From positions 32,290,853 through 32,354,852 of the forward strand of contig OX387183.1 in NCBI GenBank assembly GCA_947561395.2: 64,000 bases of DNA. The letters run 5' to 3'. Source of the stretch: Buxus sempervirens. Its lineage: Eukaryota > Streptophyta > Magnoliopsida > Buxales > Buxaceae. Made by a program: the position numbers and the translations under genes. Shown here one piece after another: positions 55,788 through 64,000 of the stretch (position 1 is the stretch's first letter; each line of letters begins with the position of its first letter). The notes beneath the pieces were generated by a model, which made no database searches, had not been told where the DNA came from, and saw nothing but the letters and a program-made list of their open reading frames with translations.

Positions 55788-57715
55788 GGAGGCTCCTCCT
55801 CAAGCAAACGGCCAATAAGTTGGAGATTGAAGAGCTCCGAGTGAAGAAGGGAACCGTTGCCGTATTGCTTCCAGAAGCCCAGGTAAGCCTCAGACCTCTC
55901 TTTATTTTTCTGTTCTTACATTCTAGGTTTAGTTCTCTTCTTCTACCTTTCTGTATAATAAGGCCTAATCTGTGTGTATGAAAACCCTTCCTCTACTCAA
56001 AGTACCTCGAGACTCCCCCTAGCCGTAAAACGTGAAGGCGGGATCTAGGGAAAATGAGACTGAGGATTGATCCTAGTGTTAGAACCTTGTTGAATAAGCC
56101 TTTTGATTCTATGAAAACCGTTTCATATTCAAAGTACCCTAAGATTATCTCGAAGAACCGTTAAACGGGGAGAGAGAACTAAGGGAAACGATAATGGAAT
56201 GAAACCCTAGGTTGTTCTAGAATCCCATTTGATTGATATGAATGCATGCTATATGTTGTTATATTATTGAAGAATGGATTTTTACACACACACACATAGC
56301 ACTTGTTTTGTCGGATTCGGCTTATATTTCGGATTTATTGTATTCATTGTGATAGATCTGGAATAAATAGCCCCAACCAATTCTGGGATATTTCTTATTG
56401 GTTTTCAACGTGATTTCAAGCAAGTATTGAGGACCTCTAGGTCTAACCTCTCGGTTTTGGGCACTTTTTCTCAATTTTGGGGTTTTTGGCATATTCTTTC
56501 CAATCGGAGAGAATGGTGAGCCAAACTTGTGCCCCATTTCTTCCTAGAGGTTCTTCAATATCTTTTGAAAATGATTTTGATTTATCTTGCACGGATTCCA
56601 CACACCCAAGCACTGTTTTGAATTGATTTTCTTTAAAAAGGCTGAAACTGGGCAGTAGCTGTACCCCAACTTCGGACACTCGTAACTTCATCGTCCGGAT
56701 GAATTTTGGAGTGATTCTAGAGCCATGGGAAAGGTGAGGCTGTCTAGTTTATACCTGAAAATGTTCATTAATTTTTATCAAATGGATTTTTGACACCTCT
56801 CTGTCGAAGTTGATAGGTCAGTTCAAGCCTGATTGTAGAACCTGTCACTTCGACTGAGCGCCATGTGTTCGTTTTAAGTCCCATTCAAGTGATTATTGTT
56901 TTGGTGTTTTCCTTTGGAAGTCTAGTTTCAAATTTAGTTGGTTTCATATTTTTTTGACTTCATTTGTGTCGTTGATAACAGATTTACTCAGAACTGCTCA
57001 ACAGCACTTTTCTGGGTAAATCTGTGATCGTCGGGGCCTGTTAGGGAGACCGCCCAAGGCACATTCGAATGAATTTTTGTATGAGGCTAGTTTCATTTGA
57101 AAGATTGCCATATAGACTTCATTCACACCAAATTTCATGGATTTATATGGAGCTGATTTTTCTAAATGATTTTCCAAACTTGCCCACTTGTCACTTTTAA
57201 TTATCTCCAGCAGCAGATTTCAAAGGAGAATAACTCCTAGGATTTTAACCGGAATTGATTGAAAATTTGCATGAGTCTTATATTTATCATAATCTTTCAA
57301 ATGGATTTGGTTTAATTCAATCTAACTAGATTTGAATGATTTCAAGACAAATGGCTCTATCTTTTACCGAATTTTCCGGATTTGACTCAACTTGGTTTTG
57401 TGCAATTTTTGCTTTGATTTTCATCTATTGGCGATATTCTAGAAGTGATATTGATATAAAAGAGGATCTGGAATTCATTTGGATTTCTCATGTAGAAATA
57501 TCACATATGTGTTTAATCCTTTTCCAAGGTTTTTGATGATTTTAGCAAGCTTTCTCATTTTTTTAGCATGAACAACACTTGGCAACCACCTTGTGTGGGT
57601 GAATGGGGGTGCGTAACACCTTCCCCCAGTCATAATCTAATCCCCTTACCCATCCCTGGATTTGATTTTCAAGTAGAGTTATTTTTACTCTAATATTTGC
57701 CTTTTAGTTTGTTGA

Positions 57716-58750
57716 CCCCATATGAACGGGCACATGCTTGCCAAGAAGATTCTGCGATTGGGATATTACTGATTGACAATGGAGCACGATTGCTATACAC
57801 ATGTTAAATGGTGTCATTTGTGCCAAGTATATGCTGATAACAAGAATGCACCCCCAAGTGAGTTGCACAACATGACATCTCCATCGCCCTTCTCCATGTG
57901 GGGTATAGACGTCATTGGAATGATCTCTCTAAAGGCATCAAATGGACACAGGTTTATACTTGTAGCAATAGACTATTTCACCAAGTGGGTAGAAGTAGCT
58001 TCATATGCAAATATCACAAGTAGCCATGTTCTGAAATTCTTGAAGCACAACATCATTTGTCACTATGGTTTGCCAAGTGCCATAGTATCAGACAATGCTT
58101 CAAACATTAAGAACAAAGATATGAGAAAGATGTGTGAGCAATTTCAGAACACCCACCACAAGTCAGCTCCGTACAGACCAAAGATGCATGGGGCAGTAGA
58201 AGCAGCGAATAAGAACATAAAGAAGATCATTCAGAAGATGGTAGCGAGTTTCAAAGATTGGCATGAAATGCTGCCACTTGCTCTACATGCTTACAGAACC
58301 TCGATTCGGACTTCTACTGGGGCAACCCCGTATTCCTTAGTATATGGGATAGAAGCAGTTTTACTAGTGGAAGTAGAGATCCCTTCATTAAGAGTGCTAA
58401 TGGAGGCTGAATTAGAAGAGGCTGAATGGATACAGTCAAGACATGATCAACTCAATTTAATAGAGGAAAAGCGGTTAAAAGCTCTTTATCATGGCCAATT
58501 GTATCAGAAGAGAATGGCCAGGGCTTACAATAAGAAGGTGAAGCCCTGAACTTTCTAAGAAGGAAATTTAGTATTAAAGAAAATCTTACCCTTTTTGGAA
58601 AACCCTCGTGGAAAATTCAAACCAAATTGGGAAGGGCCTTATGTTGTCAAAAAGGTCCTATTAGGGGGTGCTCTCATCTTAACAGAAATGAATGGAAAAG
58701 ATTTTCCTGAGCCAATTAACTCTGATGCAGTAAAGAGATATTTTCCTTGA
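57716..58750 (+). pseudogene. Ty3/gypsy integrase, C-terminal part of pol
   Basis: The frame begins HMNGHMLAKKILRLGYY and then has a stop at 57770. The zinc-binding pair WCHLCQVYAD follows. The catalytic core shows the D-D-E triad: Asp in MWGIDVIG, Asp in AIVSDNASN and Glu in HGAVEAANKNIKK. A GPY/F module (PNWEGPYVVKKV) lies near the end, which is KRYFP and a stop at 58750. Two further stops lie at 58546-58560. An integrase would insert element DNA into the genome; this one is broken at three codons and lacks its N-terminus and all upstream pol. The sequence joins a truncated LTR at 57712, so the junction is chimeric. Confidence 0.9.
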
Positions 58751-59696
58751 ATGAATATTACTAGGAAATGATCTGAGGCCATATTTCTATATTTCCCAAA
58801 ATTTTCATCCCTAGTCAAGCCAATTCGAACTTGTTCGTTTCTTTTTGATAAACCTAAACGGGACTTACAGTCTTATACTGGAGCAAGAACAAATTGGGGC
58901 AAAGCCAATAGGGGCAAAAAGAAAAAAATAGTGGCAAATGAAAGCCAAATACAAAGAAAGGGAAATGTGATTAAATTCATCATGACTGTAAGTCCGGTTG
59001 ACCTATTTTCACACTTGGAAAATTTTGAGCCTTTAATACCTTTTCTTTCATAAACTGAGTTTAACCTTTGTTTCGTCCTATTCTTAAGCCTTCGGTGATT
59101 TTAGTATATTCATTCAACTTTCAGAGTAAGATTGATGATGATGGAATGCAGAAGCCGGCCCTAGTGAAAACCGTAATTGGCGCTAGGGGCAAAAGAAAAA
59201 ATATAAAAAAAAGAAAGAAAAAAAAAAGAAGAAGAATCAAAGGTTGAGTTGATCATGTGGTCCAAGTTCGAAGTCAGCATGAACACTAGAAATTGAGCAG
59301 ATTAGCAGGGTCAGTCATGGAGGAAAAGCCAGTTGGGGATGATTCTAAAGGTCACAGGATAGACAGATTTGGTCTCTCCCTATTGCTTGGATTACCCTTT
59401 TCATTATTCAACCGGATTTTAATTCCTTTAATTATATGTGATTAAGAGTTTTGGATCAGCTTTCAAAAAAAAAAACTATATTTTGGCCTGTGATGATAAA
59501 TCAAATACTTTTCATAAAACTTTTGTTTTTACAAGCATCTGAGAATTCTGAGGCCAATAATATAAAACCTATTTTTGAACTAAATTCTTTATCATTCCAC
59601 TATTGGAGTTTGCTTTGTATGAAGGTAAGAAAAAGAGAAGAAAAAAAAGAAAAAAAAAGAATCTAAGCCCTATTCCCTAACTGCTCTTCAAGCTCC
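58751..59696 (+). other. Post-pol spacer of Tat-like copy 2
   Basis: Homologous to 47416-48401 in copy 1; both share blocks such as CCGGTTGACCTATTT and GAAGCCGGCCCTAGTGAAAA. Short A-rich and AG-rich tracts occur near 59190 and 59635. No coding region on the plus strand is seen. Confidence 0.65.
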
Positions 59697-61312
59697 CTAA
59701 TCCGGGCTGCCTGAGATTCCAGAAGCTCCCTCTGCATCTGGATCGCTCAAAAAGGAGATAACCTCATCTGAAAGAGATTGCTTAATCTTCAATGCCCTAA
59801 TGTCAGCCAAGGAATCCTGATATTTCTTCCGCATCGCTCGGACTTCAAAGCGATGAGCCTGTCTTTGTTCTTCAAGTTTCTTCTCCATGGCAATGCAGCA
59901 AGACCTCTGTTCTTCAAGTTGCCTCTTCAGATCAATACCTTTTATCCTGAGTTCTTAGGCTTCTCGTGCCCATATTTGTTGAAGCCGCTTGTGGGTGACC
60001 CTTTCAGATTCCAGGATATCTTCATAAGTAGGGGGAAGAACTGCAGGAGGATCCTCTGGTACTGGGGCATGACTTTGCACCTGCTCTTTGATCCAGAAAT
60101 GATAGTCCTTAACATGGGACTCAGAAAAGACTGGACCCCGCAGAAAGCGAACATAGGACCATTCATTCATTAACCAAGCATTTAGCCCCATGGTGGCTGG
60201 TGTAAATGGTCCTAGGAAACTCTCATATCTAGTTGGGATCATGATCCCCTGGGTCGCTCTAAACTGCCGAAGAACCCTCAAGGGAAGATAAAGAACAGCA
60301 GATTTCAAGCCTGCTAGAACCAGAAAGTTCCTATCTCTAAAGCTGATCACTGTCTCTGGATTGGGCTGATAAGTGCCAGTCCATCTCACCTGATCATCCT
60401 GGAGAGTACCCAAGAAAGTGAACCAGCCCTGCTTGCCGCCTTGGATGTTAGGACACCCCCTGTTGCTCATCAAAACAGGAACTTTCAATCTTGGAAAGAA
60501 GCAGCGAGTTATCTCTTCAACCTGACTCAGGTGGTCAAGCAACCAAAGCTACAGAAAAGGGGAGTATTTTAATTTATTTCAAAAGAAAAGAAAAAAAAAT
60601 ATTTCTCTTTTACCTGTAAGATAGGGGCACATGTAAGGAAGCGTTTCTTCTTTCTGAAATAGCAGTCAGTCAGGGCCTGGTATATCTTTGCCAAGATCAT
60701 AGGGGCCAATCTCTCACGTTCCCTAATCTGGCAAACAACTGAGATGAGAGCCAAGTCAACCTGGTCGTCACCCCGTGGAAAGAGCAACTGGTTGACCACT
60801 ATCAAGGTCAAAGCATTAAACCGGGCATCCTTGTCCTCACCCCTTAGAAGTTTTTTAGTCAAAAAGGTCTTGGACAAGGTTAGCAGTGTGTCAGAATTTC
60901 CTAGGTCCTTCTTCCCTATACCCAAGAAGGTGGAGGCCTCTTTTTTGTAGCTAGGCTTTAGGGGCGGGTTCACAACTTTTTTAGAAAACCTTAGGCCAAG
61001 GATGGTTTCAATTTCTTCAATGGTAGGAGTCATCTCTTTGTCATCAAAATGGAAGAGATTTAATTTAGGTGCCCAGTGTCCAATCAAAGCTTCAATGATT
61101 TCCCACTTAAAGGGAATTTTAGGGATGTGTAGGATGTGGCATAAGTGGATGGAATCCCAACGAATTTCCTCATCAAGGATCATGGAGTTAACCCACTTAT
61201 CATAGAAGGAATCCACAACATTATACTTGGTGAGATTAGGAGGTTTTGATCTAACAAGTTGTCTTGCAGGAAGAGATCCATCGACAGAAGAGAAAGGGGC
61301 GAGGCAAGCCAT
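59697..61312 (-). pseudogene. Antisense aORF1, PMD/DUF7745-like protein (copy 2)
   Basis: Exon 1 is 60614-61312 (start MACLAPFSSVDGSLPARQ), ending ...ILQ at a GTAAAA donor. Exon 2 starts at 60548 with LWLLDHLSQVEEITR and runs to a stop at 59697. Intron length is 65 bp. Exon 1 is fully open (233 codons) and holds FKWEIIEALIGHWAPKLNLF and EMTPTIEEIETILGLRF. Exon 2 holds GGKQGWFTFLGTLQDDQVRW, MNEWSYVRFLRGPVFSESHV and a coiled-coil tail (EEQRQAHRFEVRAMRKKYQ). One premature stop follows AREA near 59955. The C-terminus is altered by a small indel relative to copy 1. It is the better preserved copy. The TATA box is TATATAAA at 61404-61411. Domain assignment is inference; the biochemical role is unknown. 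Confidence 0.75.
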
Positions 61313-61403
61313 GGAAGTACCAAACAAGCCAAGGAAAGCAGAAAACGGAAGGCTCAGGGAGTTTTCAAACTTTTAAAAACGTCACAATGACGTTCCCCAT
61401 GAG

Positions 61404-61411
61404 TTTATATA
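61404..61411 (-). promoter_or_regulatory. TATA box of aORF1 (copy 2)
   Basis: TATATAAA on the minus strand, about 95 bp from the start codon at 61312, with the palindrome array starting 36 bp further upstream. Confidence 0.7.
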
Positions 61412-61446
61412 GAAAATTCGAAAAAAGCAATAAAATCCGTATTTCT

Positions 61447-61555
61447 AATACGAGCGTGGCGTGCCTGTATAGAAAGTGTGGATACACTGTGACCGTAAAA
61501 AATTTACGGGCAGAGTGCGCCCGCATTAAAATTACGGGCACCACTTGCTCGTAAT
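61447..61555. promoter_or_regulatory. Palindrome array with TTACGGGC arms, 28-bp period
   Basis: Units at 61447-61471 (AATACGAGC-N7-GCCTGTATA), 61475-61499 (one arm preserved, GACCGTAAA), 61503-61527 (TTTACGGGC-N7-GCCCGCATT) and 61531-61555 (ATTACGGGC-N7-GCTCGTAAT). The unit is again 9-7-9, but start-to-start spacing is 28 bp. The position corresponds to the TATCCGAC array of copy 1. Confidence 0.85.
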
Positions 61556-61783
61556 ATAAATACGGTTTTGTTGGAAAAATGCAAAAAAATGGGAAATTTC
61601 AATATCATTGCTTCCTTAGGCTTCACCTGTCCCTGCTTTAACATATATCATGCAAGAAAAAGATAGAAATGAAAAAGAAAGGTGCATATATGATGAAAAA
61701 TAAATCAAACTTCTTTTATATATATGAAAGTGTACATCATTTTGTCAAAATACAAGTATATGAGATATCCTAATCTAATCTGT
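61556..61783. other. Short spacer between aORF1 promoter and aORF2 end
   Basis: AT-rich; no feature supported. Confidence 0.5.
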
Positions 61784-64000
61784 CTATCTAGGTCCACCCC
61801 TGTGGGCACGACCGCATCCTCTACCTCGATCACTGCCTGAAGGCCACCGGCGCTCGAAGACATGCTCCACAAGGCGACGAGCAGTATTACGGGTCATCCT
61901 GCTCAAAATAGACTGAATATCATACCACATATATAAAGGCACAAGGCCAGCAGTGGGATGATCAGGAGGAATGTACCCCGAGGTATCTACATATCCCCTC
62001 GACTCGGTATCAGAATTTGTAGGGACTGGCTCAATCACAGGATCGGCAGCAGCAGGCACCTCCTGGTCACAGTGGGCTCCGTGGCAGGATTAGCAGGAAT
62101 GGATGCCCCAGGCGCATCAGCATCAGGCATAGGCTCTACAGGCTCAGCAGCAGCCTCCTCTATCACCATAGCCACATCGGTAGGCTCCACCACAGCAGCC
62201 TCCTCGGTAGGCTCCATATCTATCTTAGTAGGTGCATTAGGAGCGGTCTCTGGAGCTGGAGCAGACTCTAGTACGTCATCAGTAGTAGGGACAACAGTAG
62301 GTGCAACCTCAGCCTCGATCTCGGGCTCTGCTACAGGAACTTCTATTGGTCTATGAGAGGTCACAAACTCCACCCGTGCCATAGAGAAAACCTCGCCACG
62401 GAGATGCATAGGCAGTGATGAAGTAGGTGAAGAAGGGCAGGCTGTGTCATCCTGAAAATAAGAAAAGAAATTTTAGTCAGAACAGGATAAACAGATATAA
62501 GAATAGGAATGGAAAGAGGTAAAGAATTAACCTGGGTATGAAATGGACCCGCCTGGTCCTGTGCACCAGAAGGACCCGCCTGGCCCTGTGCCCTGGCAAC
62601 CTCTCCCCGGAGGTCTGAAATGGTAATAAAGAGAGCGTCCCGCTCGGCAATAGCAGCATCCCGCTGGCGCTCTATATCACTGTACCGAGACCGGATCTCT
62701 GCCAACTGAGCCTCTTGAAATAGAAGATAAGGTGTCAGAAAATACCAAGTTCAAATAAAATATAAGAATGGAAGATCAAAAAGGAGAAGGCATACCGTCG
62801 TATCGTAGGCTTGATCACTACCCTTCCTATCTCCGTGACTCTGCCACGAACAGGCATGGGTGGCATGAGGCACCCAACTGAAGCCTGCCTGAACCAGGCA
62901 TCATAGTCACCCTCCTTTAACAATGTCTCTGCCTCAATCCAATCTAGGAACTGAGCAGGATCAACAGGCATAGGAGGAAAAGAAGGAGTAGAATCTGGTG
63001 GGATGGCAGGAATCCGAGGCACTCCAAGGTGCTGATAAAAGAAGCGCTCGCCATAATACCAGATGCTGCCCATCTGACCAATGAAAAACTAGTAGCGCTG
63101 ACGTCTCTGGTTAGGGGCAAAGGCATCATCTCTAGCCGCATGCAGGTCCAACACCTCATGAATGTCCTCCATCCGGGGGACGAACAGCTGAAAAACAGAA
63201 AGAAGAATATTAGACATGTGATTCAGGAAAGGGAAAAAGGAAGAATTAAAGAAGCTTACCTCAGACCGATACAGTCTGTCCAGATAAGCCCGGACAGACC
63301 TAGGACGACTCTTTTCAAAGTTGCGCTCCACATGGCACCATCTACGAGCCATGGGATATGTCTCCTCTGACATCGTAGAGGTAGGGCGAAAATAGGGGAT
63401 ATAAACCATAGCAAAAAACTGCAAAAAGAAGAAAAAGGATCAGAAGAATAAAGAAGAGAGAGGAAGAGAAAGAAAGAAAAGAAAAATAGGTGTTTCACCT
63501 GCAGGAAGGGCCAGAAGAATCTGCACCCAACTCCAGCTCCTTGAGAAGTAGAGAGGCCTCTAACTGATCGACGCAGGCCAGCCAGAATGGTGCCAAAAAT
63601 AAGCGGGCCCCAGGCATACCTCCTCGCTCGCTACAAATCTCCCAATAAACTCAAAAAATGAGGACTGACAAAAGTCGTGTCCTCTGGGAAGAAGCAGGAG
63701 CCCATCATGTACAGAAAAATGAAACGGAAGGCAAATGGAAAAGCTGAATGATTGGTGGTGAGCTGGCCAAGCTGCCTCCTCCGAAAAGTCTCTCTCAACC
63801 AAGTCAGAGACAATCTAGCTCTCCTCTATCCCATGCCTCCGGAGGCAACACTATATATCAAAGATAGGAAGCAATCTCCTCAGCATTTGGCATCACCATC
63901 TTGGGAATAATATCACTAGTCATCCTAATCCCGGTGATAAGCGTGAAGTCAGAAGGCCGGATCCCAATCTCAACATCTGGAAAATGGAAGCTCAAAGTCT
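61784..64000 (-). pseudogene. Antisense aORF2, plant mobile domain protein (copy 2, partial)
   Basis: The gene continues beyond the right edge. In order from the edge: GIRPSDFTLITG (PMD start), WLRETFRRRQLGQLTTNH and FIFLYMMGSCFFPEDTTFVS, then an exon with VYIPYFRPTSTMSEETYPMA and a YLDRLYRSE end, a central exon with GERFFYQHLGVPRIPAIPPD, a coiled-coil exon (EIRSRYSDIERQRDAAIAER) and a long acidic tail rich in Ala, Pro and Glu (VAEPEIEAEVAPTVVPTTDD), ending near 61784 with a Gly/Arg tail. The same domain order is seen in copy 1. Stops and frame changes occur, for example near 63089 and 63630. The family role is inferred as for copy 1. Confidence 0.7.

Larger units (their letters stand above)
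47416..57712 (+). mobile_element. Tat-like LTR retrotransposon, 3' half (copy 1)
   Basis: The plus-strand order is: post-pol spacer, antisense aORF1, antisense aORF2, spacer, polypurine tract (55354-55368), 3' LTR (55369-57712). The left end lacks gag-pol; it begins at the position just after the pol stop seen in copy 2 (58750). Antisense genes between pol and the 3' LTR are, as I recall, a known trait of some Tat/Ogre lineages. The LTR is cut before its end, where integrase sequence of copy 2 begins. Confidence 0.8.
55369..57712 (+). mobile_element. 3' LTR (TGTAGAYACCCCC family), truncated
   Basis: Homologous along its length to the minus-strand LTR at 42095-44566, from TGTAGATACCCCC to GCCTTTTAG near 57707. 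The last ~200 bp of the LTR are missing. The palindrome array lies at 55472-55613 and the TATA box TATAAATA at 55780-55787. The sequence then joins integrase coding sequence. Confidence 0.88.

Noticed and set aside
61958..62356. Ser/Gly/Ala-rich plus-strand open frame of 132 codons
   Set aside because: Shadow of the aORF2 copy 2 tail, whose minus-strand frame has the family-consistent sequence.

Overview
The window looks like a piece of an angiosperm nuclear genome. It is AT-rich, it holds one multi-exon host gene with canonical GT-AG introns, and most of the rest is plant-type transposable elements: LINE fragments, Helitrons, a Mutator-like element, and large LTR retrotransposons of Ty3/gypsy (Tat/Ogre-like) type. 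I saw no bacterial operon, CRISPR array or rRNA/tRNA gene. All gene models are manual reads of the sequence; none was tested against a database.

Region 1 (1-17.2 kb). One host gene on the minus strand encodes the plant Dr1-associated corepressor (NC2-alpha, an NF-YC-like histone-fold protein). Six coding exons give a 279-residue protein. Intron 1 is about 13.4 kb and holds degenerate LINE pieces, including a 5'-truncated LINE with a 16-bp target-site duplication.

Region 2 (17.26-22.1 kb). A mobile-element nest lies just upstream of the host promoter. A Mutator-like element with about 365-bp terminal inverted repeats and a 9-bp target duplication sits inside a small Helitron, which abuts a second Helitron. 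Then come a LINE endonuclease scrap and an LTR-like region.

Region 3 (22.1-47.4 kb). This is a pile of nested LTR elements: several copies of a roughly 3.3-kb LTR beginning TGTAAYGCCC (two form a solo-LTR-in-LTR nest), a minus-strand Tat-like element with a broken gag gene and no visible pol, an inverted related LTR, a minus-strand 5' LTR with primer-binding site, and another LTR with its polypurine tract.

Region 4 (47.4-64 kb). Two head-to-tail Tat-like 3' halves lie on the plus strand. Each has spliced genes antisense to the retrotransposon between pol and the 3' LTR: an aORF1 (PMD/DUF7745-like) and an aORF2 (plant mobile domain). The second copy also keeps the end of an integrase gene. 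All coding regions here carry stops or frameshifts.

Main discovery candidate: several of these promoters (two LTR types, aORF1 in both copies, aORF2, and a third LTR) carry arrays of 25-bp imperfect palindromes built as 9-bp arm, 7-bp spacer, 9-bp arm. In five promoter contexts, one of them seen in two LTR copies, adjacent units start exactly 39 bp apart; one aORF1 promoter has 28-bp spacing. The arm sequence differs between families (TATCCGAC, TAACCGAA, TTACGGGC types) while the geometry is kept. In two arrays the first unit begins 13 bp from the TATA box. This suggests a shared dyad-symmetric regulatory code linking sense and antisense promoters of the elements.
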